From Methylobacter tundripaludum SV96 (lineage in GTDB: Bacteria; Pseudomonadota; Gammaproteobacteria; Methylococcales; Methylomonadaceae): DNA of 64,000 nucleotides. The notes below the pieces were generated by a model. That model ran no database searches and was not told the origin of the DNA. It saw only the letters and a program-made list of their open reading frames with translations. The stretch is from contig NZ_JH109152.1 in NCBI RefSeq assembly GCF_000190755.2, positions 558,001 through 622,000 on the forward strand, read 5' to 3'. A program made the translations under genes and the position numbers. How positions within the stretch are numbered: the first letter of the stretch is position 1; every line of letters starts with the position of its first letter. Positions 26,744-35,247 of this stretch are shown here, in pieces.

Positions 26744-29700
26744 CGTATTTGTCCGTTTTATTGGTATTGACCAAGCCTATTTCAGAAAGTTTCAGAGCAT
26801 CGTCCAAGGCGTTCATAAATTCATTGACCTGAATGGGTTTGGTGAGATACCGGAAGAATCCCGCCTCCAGTCCCTTCTCGATATCGCGCGGCATGGCATT
26901 GGCACTGATGGCAACGACGGGGATATGCATTGTTGCCGGATCTTTGCGTAGAATTTTCAGGGCTTGGATGCCGCTGATACCCGGCAAATTGATGTCCATC
27001 AGGATCACATCAGGGAGATGGGCGCGCGCCAGCGCTATGCCAAGATTGCCATCACGCGCGCTCAGCATGCGTACCTGTGGGTGGCTCTCAATTATTTGCT
27101 CGACCAGCATCAGGTTGGCCGGATTGTCTTCCACATAGAGCAGGATGCGCGGCGTCGCGTTTTCCTGGGTTTGCAGCGCGGGTTCAGAGGACATTGCATT
27201 TCCAGCGGCAAGTTGCGGTGTAACATCCCTGAGCAGGTCGATCCAGAATTCGCTGCCCACTCCGACGGTACTTTCTACGCCGATGGCGCCTCCCATCAAT
27301 TCAACCAGTTGCTTGGTGACCACCAGGCCGATGCCCGTACCTTCCTTGCCGCTAGACTCTTGCCCGAGACGATTGAACGGCTGAAAGAGCTGTGCCAGTT
27401 TTTCCGGAGCCAATCCCTCACCGGTGTCTTTGACGCTGATGCGTAAGCGTTCCGGCGTGCTCTCGATGCACTTTACCTCGACCGTTCCATGCTCGCGGTT
27501 GTATTTGATCGCATTGGAAAGCAGGTTGATCAGAACCTGCTTTACCCGGGTTCGATCGGCACTGGCAAACCAGGTTTCGTCGAAGGGGATAAAGGTCAGT
27601 TTGATATCACGCTGTTGCGCCTGCGGTTCGATCATGGCCTGGCATTCGATGATGACATCGATCAGCGCCACAGGTTCTCGGGACAGCGATAGCTTGCCGG
27701 ACTCGATCAACGCAAGATCGAGGATTTCGTTAATGAGTTCCAGCAGATACCATCCTGCTTTGATAATCTGGTGCAGCCTTATCTTTTGGGCATCTGTTGG
27801 CGGCGGCGACCCGGCCTCCAACAACTGGGCGAAGCCGAGGATAGCATTGAGCGGGGTGCGCAGCTCATGGCTCATGCTGGAAAGGAAATCCGATTTGGCA
27901 AGGTTGGCTTTTTCCGCCACAGATTTGGCCCTCTCCAGCTCCTGATCCAGGCGTTTGCGTTCGGTCAGATCCCGTGTCAGCTTGGCGTAGCCGCGCAGAT
28001 TGCCGCTCTGATCGCGTATCGCCGTATAGACCACATTGGCCCAGAAGGTCGAGCCGTTCTTGCGCACCCGCCAACCTTCGTCCTCGAACCGTCCCCTGGC
28101 GGTTACGATGTCCAGGTCCCGCTGCGGTGTGCCGCGTTCGATGTCTTCAAGCGGATAAAATCTGGAGAAATGCTGACCGACGATTTCCTCGGCACTGTAG
28201 CCCTTGATCCGTTGCGCGCCGCTGTTCCAGCTCACTACGCGGCCCTCCGGATCCAGCATGACAATGGCGTAATCGGTCACGCTTTCCACCATCAACCGGA
28301 AACTCTCCTCAGTCCACCGCAGTTGCTCTTCAACCTGTTTCCGCGCGGAATTGTCGGTGCCGATCAACAGATAGCCGATGATGGCATTTTGAGCATCGCG
28401 TAGCGCCGTGACCGACACGACCGCCGGAAAGCGACTGCCGTCTTTGCGGATATAGGTCAGCTCGTAAATATCCTCGATGCCGCGCGAGGCCTTGAACACC
28501 AGCGCCTCGAAGCCCGGCTCAATCGGGGTGCCGAGCTCGACGCTCAACGCCTTGGCACGCGCGACCACTTCCTGAGGATCGGAAATTTCAGCCGGGGTAA
28601 TCTTGTTCATCACTTCGGCGGCGGTGTAGCCCAGCATCCGCTCAGCGCCGACGTTGAAGATCTGAATCACGCCCTTCGCGTCGGTGGCGATACTCGAGAA
28701 GTTGGCGCTGTTGAAAATTGCGCTCTGTAGGGCGCCCGCCTTGATCTCGGTGCCAATGAGCAGGTAGCCGATGATGGTGTCCTGCGCATCGCGCAACGCC
28801 GTGACCGATACCACCGCCGGAAAGCGGCTGCCGTCCTTGCGGATATAGGTCAGCTCGTAGATATCCTCGATGCCGCGCGAGGCCTTGAACACCAGCGCCT
28901 CGAAGCCCGGCTCAATCGGGGTGCCGAGCTCGACGCTCAACGCCTTGGCACGCGCGATCACTTCCTGCGGGTCGGAAATTTCAGCCGGGGTGATCTTGTT
29001 CATCACGTCGGCGGCGGTATAGCCCAGCATGTGTTCCGCGCCGACGTTGAAGATCTGAATGACGCCCTTCGCGTCGGTGGCGATGCTTGAGAAATTGGCG
29101 CTGTTAAAAATTGCATTCTGCAATGCACTCGCCTTGAACAGAGCTTCTTCCGTCCGCTTGCGTTCGCTGATATCCATCATCACGATGCGGATTACGGGTG
29201 TATCATTGTCCTGCGCTGCACTGATAGACAGCTGCACCCAGGCTGGCGTTCCGTCGGCTTTCACCATCCGCAGCTCGCCTGTCTGGAGTTCGTCGGTCTT
29301 AGTGAGCCGTTCGTGCAGCCGGTAGTAGATGTCCGCATCTTCCTTGAAGATAAAACGGAATATTGGCGGCTTGACCAGTCCCTTAGTCAAGCCCAGCAAG
29401 GTGGCGGCAGTGATATTGGCCTCCAGAATCTGACCCTGCTCGCTTAAGGTGCAATAGCCCATCGGAGCCAGATTATAGAGATCGAAATAGCGCGTCCTCA
29501 AGATGCTCAGCGCCATCTGCGAATCGCGTAGCTCCTCGTTCTGCAGCTCCAACTCGACCTGCTGCACTTGCAAGGTATGCTGCACTGCATATTCCCCGGA
29601 GACATCGCGGAACACCAGCACAGCGCCGATCATCTGAGCATCGCGGTCGCGAATCGGTGCGCAACTGTCGGCGATATCGCACTCGCTGCCATCGCGTGCA

Positions 29701-30542
29701 ATCAGTACGGTGTGATTGGCCAGGCCCTGTATCGTGCCATGCGCCAAGGTTTCCATGACCGGGATAGCGGCGGGTTGACGGGTAGCTTTGTTGACGATGT
29801 GAAAAATCTCGTCCACCGGGCGACCGGCGGCTGATACCTGCGTCCAACCGGTGAGCTGTTCGGCAAGGGGATTCATGAGTGTTATACGCGCTTCGGCATC
29901 GGTGGCTATCACTGCATCGCCGATGGAGTTGAGCGTAACTGCAAGCCTTTCCTCACTGGCCTGCAAGGCGTTGGTCTGTTGTTGTTGTTGTTTATTCGTT
30001 TCCTCCTGAATCTCAAGCAAACGCTGTCGTTCTGCTTCGACCAGCTTGCGCGCGGTGTTGTCGGTGCCGATCAATAGATAGCCGATGATTCCACCTTGAG
30101 CATCGCGTAGCGCCGTGACCGATACGATAGCCGGGAAGCGACTGCCGTCCTTGCGGATGTAGGTCAACTCGTAAATATCCTCAATGCCGCGTGAGGCTTT
30201 GAATACCAATGCCTCGAAGCCCGGCGTAATCGGGGTTCCGAGTTCGACGCTTAATGCTTCAGCGCGCGCAATCACTTCCTGCGGATCGGAAATATCGGCC
30301 GGGGTGATCTTGTTCAGGACATCGACGGACATGTAGCCCAGCATACGCTCGGCACCGACATTGAATATTTGAATGACGCCATTTTCGTCGGTGGCGATAC
30401 TTGAGAAATTGGCGCTATTGAGGATCGCGTTCTGCAAGGCTCCTGTTTTAAGCAGTGCCTTCTGGCGTCGGACCTCGGTGATGCCTTCAACTGAGCCTGG
30501 AGCGGGCTTGATAATGGAGGAATCGAGATTTTTTTCGGACAT
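26736..30542 (-). CDS. Hybrid sensor histidine kinase with six PAS-type domains
   Basis: 1268 residues and no membrane helices, so cytosolic. Order: PAS A1 (about 33-165), PAS (200-320), PAS (345-465), PAS A2 (470-598), PAS A3 (603-735), PAS (745-865), HisKA with His892 in SHELRTPLNAILGFAQLL, HATPase (DTGEGLAPEKLAQLFQPF, GTGIGLVVTKQLVELMGG), and a receiver with Asp1183 in VILMDINLPGISG. A1, A2 and A3 are nearly the same protein sequence, and A2/A3 are nearly identical DNA, pointing to recent duplication. It should sense an internal signal such as redox or a ligand, then phosphorylate its own receiver and perhaps the response regulator that follows. A weak AAAGGT precedes the ATG. Confidence 0.95.
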   Translation of the reverse strand: MSEKNLDSSIIKPAPGSVEGITEVRRQKALLKTGALQNAILNSANFSSIATDENGVIQIFNVGAERMLGYMSVDVLNKITPADISDPQEVIARAEALSVELGTPITPGFEALVFKASRGIEDIYELTYIRKDGSRFPAIVSVTALRDAQGGIIGYLLIGTDNTARKLVEAERQRLLEIQEETNKQQQQQTNALQASEERLAVTLNSIGDAVIATDAEARITLMNPLAEQLTGWTQVSAAGRPVDEIFHIVNKATRQPAAIPVMETLAHGTIQGLANHTVLIARDGSECDIADSCAPIRDRDAQMIGAVLVFRDVSGEYAVQHTLQVQQVELELQNEELRDSQMALSILRTRYFDLYNLAPMGYCTLSEQGQILEANITAATLLGLTKGLVKPPIFRFIFKEDADIYYRLHERLTKTDELQTGELRMVKADGTPAWVQLSISAAQDNDTPVIRIVMMDISERKRTEEALFKASALQNAIFNSANFSSIATDAKGVIQIFNVGAEHMLGYTAADVMNKITPAEISDPQEVIARAKALSVELGTPIEPGFEALVFKASRGIEDIYELTYIRKDGSRFPAVVSVTALRDAQDTIIGYLLIGTEIKAGALQSAIFNSANFSSIATDAKGVIQIFNVGAERMLGYTAAEVMNKITPAEISDPQEVVARAKALSVELGTPIEPGFEALVFKASRGIEDIYELTYIRKDGSRFPAVVSVTALRDAQNAIIGYLLIGTDNSARKQVEEQLRWTEESFRLMVESVTDYAIVMLDPEGRVVSWNSGAQRIKGYSAEEIVGQHFSRFYPLEDIERGTPQRDLDIVTARGRFEDEGWRVRKNGSTFWANVVYTAIRDQSGNLRGYAKLTRDLTERKRLDQELERAKSVAEKANLAKSDFLSSMSHELRTPLNAILGFAQLLEAGSPPPTDAQKIRLHQIIKAGWYLLELINEILDLALIESGKLSLSREPVALIDVIIECQAMIEPQAQQRDIKLTFIPFDETWFASADRTRVKQVLINLLSNAIKYNREHGTVEVKCIESTPERLRISVKDTGEGLAPEKLAQLFQPFNRLGQESSGKEGTGIGLVVTKQLVELMGGAIGVESTVGVGSEFWIDLLRDVTPQLAAGNAMSSEPALQTQENATPRILLYVEDNPANLMLVEQIIESHPQVRMLSARDGNLGIALARAHLPDVILMDINLPGISGIQALKILRKDPATMHIPVVAISANAMPRDIEKGLEAGFFRYLTKPIQVNEFMNALDDALKLSEIGLVNTNKTDKYDD

Positions 30543-30688
30543 GGTTTACCTTTATGCAAATTGTGGAATTGGTCTGGAGACGGACCACGCGAGGGTAGGC
30601 TTTTGTTGGCTTACGGCGCAAAAAAACGCGCCCCTGCATTGTGCTCTACCTTCCTGCATTAATGCAGTCGTAACCTTACCTATATGAC

Positions 30689-31504
30689 TTAAACGCGAGT
30701 CTTGTCACAAACAAACATACCTTTGTCATAGTGCTCTCGGGACGACTCAACGCCATGATTCATTGGAAGGCTCTTAACGCTCTCTATATCGCAGAGCAAG
30801 CGATGGAATTCTTTCTTGACTACGTTGTAACATTCGCAAGTGCGGGACTCTAGTCCCAACCGGTCAAGTACCGTGATGTGACCTCGGCGGTAACTGATCA
30901 AGTCGGCGCGCTGTAAATTCCCGGCGGCTTCCGTAATGCCTTCGCGGCGTACGCCGAGCATGCCGGCAATCAATTCCTGTGTCATAGTCAATTCATTCGA
31001 GGGCAATCGATCGAGAGTTAACAATAGCCAGCGACACAATTGCTGCTCTACCGAATGATGCCGATTGCAGGCCGCAGTTTGGGACATCTGTGTAATTAAT
31101 GCCTGGGTGTAACGCAGCATCAACCGCATCATCGGCCCCGCGCAATTGAATTCCTCAATCATCAACCGCGCTTTCAGTCGGTAACCGTAGCCCCCAGTCT
31201 GTACGGTGGCACGACTGGGCGTGGTATTGCCGCCCATGAAAAGTGAAATTCCGAGTATCCCCTCATTGCCCACTCCCGCGACTTCGGACGATGCGCCATT
31301 CTCCATGACATAGTGCAGGGACACGATAGCGGTCGTTGGGAAATAAACGTGTTGCAATTGGCCGCCGGATTCGTAGAGAACTTCACCGAGCGGCATCGAG
31401 ATCAGTTCCAGATGAGGGGCGATATGCTCGAATATTTCCGTAGGCAGGGCGGCGAGAAGATGGTTCTGATTGGGGGTATGCCGAGCGGACATAAGGGCGA
31501 CCAT
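30689..31504 (-). CDS. Crp/Fnr-type transcription regulator, paralog 1
   Basis: 271 residues from the ATG at 31504 (GAGG 8 nt upstream). The cyclic-nucleotide-binding-like domain covers about 15-130 (MPLGEVLYESGGQLQHVYFP, VGNEGILGISLFMGG); it lacks the Cys cluster of Fnr and the canonical Arg/Ser cAMP pocket is not evident. The C-terminal winged helix has LTMTQELIAGMLGVRREGIT followed by EAAGNLQRADLISYRRGHIT. It closely resembles the regulator at 49176-49982. Proteins of this type accompany stress genes in many methylotrophs. What it senses is unknown; it is a candidate for binding the nine-copy palindrome. Confidence 0.88.
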   Translation of the reverse strand: MVALMSARHTPNQNHLLAALPTEIFEHIAPHLELISMPLGEVLYESGGQLQHVYFPTTAIVSLHYVMENGASSEVAGVGNEGILGISLFMGGNTTPSRATVQTGGYGYRLKARLMIEEFNCAGPMMRLMLRYTQALITQMSQTAACNRHHSVEQQLCRWLLLTLDRLPSNELTMTQELIAGMLGVRREGITEAAGNLQRADLISYRRGHITVLDRLGLESRTCECYNVVKKEFHRLLCDIESVKSLPMNHGVESSREHYDKGMFVCDKTRV

Positions 31505-31699
31505 TTTCTTGCCTCTGGATAGAGTGACCAATAGGGCGAAAATAAAAATACAGCGGCACAACAAAGGTTAAGACGTTAAAAGCTACATTGTGTATTCCTT
31601 TATAACACACTCTTCCAAGGAGAGTCGGTAAGGTTTAGGCGATTGAACTCGAATAACACGAAAAAGCCACGATGACAGATAGCCTCTATTATTAATAGG

Positions 31700-32018
31700 T
31701 GGATGTTACGCACGGATGGTATTTCTCCCGTTTGCCGCGCCGAGCACCGGAGCTTTTATCGAGAACAGCCCGTTAGGGGCGCGGCAGGGATGCCGCGCGT
31801 CAGCAGAGGGGCAGGAGCCCCTTCTGCTGACCCTCGATAAAAGCGAGGAGCGTAGGAAGCAAGCGGCAACCGGGTCGCCTTTTCTTTGGTTACTTTCTTT
31901 TGGCGAAGCAAAAGAAAGTAACTCGCCTTCGGGTGCGACAACCCGATTTAATCAAGTGTCGCGCTAGCGACTCCTTAATGTTAAAACGGTCGGAATTCAA
32001 CTAACTGCGTAACATCAG
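31700..32018 (+). mobile_element. 319-bp structured mobile element, copy 1
   Basis: Flanked on both sides by TTAATAGG (31692-31699 and 32019-32026), an 8-bp target duplication. Ends are TGGATGTTACGCA and TGCGTAACATCAG, which pair as inverted repeats. Inside are several strong hairpins: GCTTTTATCGAG/CTCGATAAAAGC, GTCAGCAGAGGGGC with its complement, and GTTACTTTCTTTTG/CAAAAGAAAGTAAC. A second copy lies inverted at 60999-61315, and a 45-bp fragment at 58744. No protein is encoded. It fills most of the gap between treY and the Crp/Fnr-type gene; 32027-32178 holds nothing seen. Confidence 0.9.
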
Positions 32019-32178
32019 TTAATAGGTTTTGCCACAAATGTTCATAAAGTGTAATGCTGCACTTTATAAAAACAAAAATGGCCGCCCAATATTCATCCCC
32101 TGAATGAAATATCGCCGTATGTACAATCGGAATTTACCCAACACGGTGGTCAGTCGACCTCATCACAGGATAAACGGC

Positions 32179-35100
32179 TTATCCGATACTATTAGACTTA
32201 GAAACCCTCTCGCCGACGATCAGTCCTACCGGGAATTCTGCCAGCACTTGCGATACGGGCAGACACCATCCGGACCGTCGCTGGCGGGGTTTCAGCTCGT
32301 TTCCCGTGAAGGCGCAGGAGTATTGGTTATCGCGCCGATGAAAAGGCAAGTCCACTGTTGTATTTCCCCAAATCTTTTCTCCCAAAGGAAGGCTATCGGC
32401 TTCACCCAGCAGCTGTGCGAAGAAACGCGGAGCTACCGTAATGACGGTACGCTCACCGGCAATACGGGCATAAGCGCACAGATGCGCGGCATGTTCCCCC
32501 TTGACTGCCAGCGGCAAATAGCTTCCTTGCTGGAACACGTCCGGCCAGCGTTCCCGTAATGCCAGCGCCGTTCTGACGATCAGCAATTTGGTTCGGCCGT
32601 CTTCCAGCGTGTCACATAACGCGCGTACCCCGGCGCTGCGTTGTTGCGATTCCAACGTGGTAAGTGTCAGCAATGAATCAAGCAGGGTTCGGCGGTGACC
32701 GAAATCGACCGGCCGCCGGTTATCGGGGTCCACCAGGCTGAAATCCCAACATTCGCAACCTTGATAAATATCCGGCACACCCGGAACAGTGAGCTTGATC
32801 AATGTCTGAGACAGGCTGTTGAATAACCCGAGCCGCGCAATCCGCCGCTGAAAAGGCAGGAAATCGGTCAGGAATGCACTTTCCGCCGGTGCATTTATCA
32901 GCGCATCGGCGAAGGCCAGGATTGCGTCTTCATAGGCTGTATTGGGGTTTATCCAGCTGGTATGTACCTTGGCTTCACGCACCGCCTTGACCAGGTATTC
33001 CACAATCCGAACACCCAGTCGCGCCATTTCGTTTTTATCCGGTTCGCCTTGCGGCCAGATGCCCAGCAATGTCTGATAGATGAAATATTCATCGTTGGGC
33101 GTGGGCACCGGCATCCCGTCCACGATGCGCTTGAGGCTTCGGTTGGCGCGGCTCCAGTGCCGTAGCGCCAGCCGCCAGGCAGCCGGTATTTCAGACAGCA
33201 CATTGAGGCGCGCGCGCACATCCTCGCTGCGCTTGGTATCGTGAGTGGAAGTGGTCAACATGGTATGCGGCCAATGCTCTGCGCGCGCCTGATTGGCACG
33301 ATGGAAGGCGGTGCGAGTCACGCCGAATTGGCGCGGGTCGCCGCCGACTTCGTTGAGCGACAGCAAACGGTGATAGATATAGGCGCTGGTGTCCTCCAGT
33401 CCTTTCGCCATGACCGGGCTGGTGAATTGCTGGAATTTCATCGCAAATGCAAGCACCTGCTCGTAGTATGCGGGTGATTTCCCGTCTGCTGCGGCCAGTG
33501 TAAGTACCTCAAGCAGAAAATCGAAGATGCTGGTATCTGCCGTTGTACTTCTGCGTTTAGCCGCTGCTATTGCCTGTTCGATGTTACGGCGGTCTTCCGG
33601 CGCAACTTCGCGGGCGCTGATGTAACCGCGATAAACCGGAAAGCAGGCGACTATCTCAGCCAATGCCGCACGCAATCCGTTCAGCGTGTAATCGCAGGTA
33701 TGACGATCGGCTTCGGCGATTTTCGAGAGTTGGTTAGCCAACACATTCAGCTCCCCCGCCAGCGCAGTCTTCATGATCAGCTGCTTGGAACGGTAGAGCA
33801 GGTCGTCGAAATTGACATGCTCTCCGATGAAGCTGTGATACAGGCGCGTCATACGCTCGGCGGCACTGGTCGCCACAAACAGCCCATTGAGCAGGTTAGT
33901 GAATTCGTAGCCCGTAGTACCCTGCACCGGCCAGCTGCTACGCAAATCCTCGCGTACCGCCAGGATTTTTTCTACCACCAGATAAGGCGCGTGCCCCGTG
34001 CGGCCGCATTGATCGACCAGCTTGTGAAAATACGCCTCCGGATCGTACAGACCATCCGGATGATCCAGGCGCAGACCGTCCAGCTTGCCTTCCCGAACCA
34101 GCCGCAGCACTAACTGATGGGTCGCATCGAAAACTTCGTCGTTCTCCATGCGTAGTCCGGCAAGATCGTTGATATCGAAAAAACGCCGGTAATTAATTTC
34201 GTCCGAAGCTACCCGCCAGAACGCCAACCGGTAGGCTTGCGCCTTAATCAAATCGTGGAGCAGATCGAAACTGGATGATTCCCCTGCCGTGCCGTTGAAG
34301 AGTTGCAGATTTTCTTCCAGAAACCCCGCGATGTCGGAAGATTGTTCAACGAGACCGGCAAGATGGCGTTTATACACTTCCTTGTCGCGTCTTCGCTCAA
34401 CCTGACGTTCGGGCGAGTCCTCATCGCGGGGCGGAAGATTACGGAACGCAGTGACCAGACTCTGGTATTCCATCAGTAACGGATTGTCCTGCCCTAACCG
34501 GGCGCTTAAGGCATCCATGCGATGCGCCAGGATATGCGGGTATTGCGCCGGGTCCACCGGAAAGTGGTGTTCGTAGTAATAAATGACGAATTCACCGTGT
34601 TCCGCATCAAAGCGCAGTTGCAATTCGGCATTGTCCAGCACCGCACCGTAAGAGTTGCCCAGCACCGGCAACAAAACCTTGCCGCGCAGCTTGGCCTTTA
34701 TCGGCATCCAGTCAATATCGAAGAACCCGGCATATGCGGATGCCTGACCGTTTTCCAATACGTCCAGCCACCAGGCATTGTCCCCGCCTTGTACGCCCAT
34801 GTGATTGGGCACCACATCGAGCACCTGTCCCATACCGTGTTCGGCGAGGGTTGCACAAAGCTGCACAAACTCCTCGTAAGTGCCGATTTCGGGATTCAGT
34901 GCGTTGTGATCAATGATGTCGTAGCCGTGCCGACTACCTGGTCGCGCCTTCAGATAGGGCGAAGCATACAGGTGCGAGATGCCCAGCGCGCTCAGGTAAG
35001 GGACAATCCCGCGGGCCTGGTTAAACGTGAAATCGCGGTTGAATTGCAGGCGATAGGTGGACAATGGAATGCGCGGCGCGGGCGGCTGAAATAACGCTTC

Positions 35101-35247
35101 TTCACGCCCGCTGTCTTCCCGCGTCAATAGCCAACGAGAGGCATTATCGGGAGGGGCGGATGGAAGCGTGACCGGCGCAGCAGATGCGCTCTTTGCCGCA
35201 CTGTCAGGGTCAGCGGCAAGAGCTACAGGCGTCTTAGGAGGTTTCAT
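32179..35247 (-). CDS. treY: Malto-oligosyltrehalose synthase
   Basis: 1022 residues from the ATG at 35247, which overlaps the treZ stop (ATGA). It converts the reducing end of an alpha-1,4-glucan into an alpha,alpha-1,1 (trehalose) linkage. GH13 blocks are visible: YLSALGISHLYASPYL, VLDVVPNHMGVQG, DGLRLDHPDGLYDP (nucleophile Asp), YLVVEKIL (acid/base Glu), and the TreY-specific STHDTKRSEDVRARL. The end has GVPDIYQGCECWDFSLVDPDNRRPVD. The length is somewhat above the usual 700-950 because of a ~55-residue Pro/Ala-rich N-terminal tail and a long middle helical insert. It is the last gene of the glgX-treZ-treY run. Cytosolic. Confidence 0.96.
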   Translation of the reverse strand: MKPPKTPVALAADPDSAAKSASAAPVTLPSAPPDNASRWLLTREDSGREEALFQPPAPRIPLSTYRLQFNRDFTFNQARGIVPYLSALGISHLYASPYLKARPGSRHGYDIIDHNALNPEIGTYEEFVQLCATLAEHGMGQVLDVVPNHMGVQGGDNAWWLDVLENGQASAYAGFFDIDWMPIKAKLRGKVLLPVLGNSYGAVLDNAELQLRFDAEHGEFVIYYYEHHFPVDPAQYPHILAHRMDALSARLGQDNPLLMEYQSLVTAFRNLPPRDEDSPERQVERRRDKEVYKRHLAGLVEQSSDIAGFLEENLQLFNGTAGESSSFDLLHDLIKAQAYRLAFWRVASDEINYRRFFDINDLAGLRMENDEVFDATHQLVLRLVREGKLDGLRLDHPDGLYDPEAYFHKLVDQCGRTGHAPYLVVEKILAVREDLRSSWPVQGTTGYEFTNLLNGLFVATSAAERMTRLYHSFIGEHVNFDDLLYRSKQLIMKTALAGELNVLANQLSKIAEADRHTCDYTLNGLRAALAEIVACFPVYRGYISAREVAPEDRRNIEQAIAAAKRRSTTADTSIFDFLLEVLTLAAADGKSPAYYEQVLAFAMKFQQFTSPVMAKGLEDTSAYIYHRLLSLNEVGGDPRQFGVTRTAFHRANQARAEHWPHTMLTTSTHDTKRSEDVRARLNVLSEIPAAWRLALRHWSRANRSLKRIVDGMPVPTPNDEYFIYQTLLGIWPQGEPDKNEMARLGVRIVEYLVKAVREAKVHTSWINPNTAYEDAILAFADALINAPAESAFLTDFLPFQRRIARLGLFNSLSQTLIKLTVPGVPDIYQGCECWDFSLVDPDNRRPVDFGHRRTLLDSLLTLTTLESQQRSAGVRALCDTLEDGRTKLLIVRTALALRERWPDVFQQGSYLPLAVKGEHAAHLCAYARIAGERTVITVAPRFFAQLLGEADSLPLGEKIWGNTTVDLPFHRRDNQYSCAFTGNELKPRQRRSGWCLPVSQVLAEFPVGLIVGERVSKSNSIG

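Noticed and set aside
27771-28403. 210-codon plus-strand frame opposite the histidine kinase
   Set aside because: Antisense shadow; codon pattern and composition follow the kinase, no domain seen.
31624-31644. Possible tenth motif copy upstream of the first Crp/Fnr-type gene (GTCGGTAAGGTTTAGG...)
   Set aside because: Only one half matches; the GTG half-site is absent. Kept as a weak hint of autoregulation but not counted.
31716-31967. Frame inside the 319-bp element resembling one at 61065-61259
   Set aside because: The shared protein string simply reflects the repeated, hairpin-forming DNA; no start signal or known domain.
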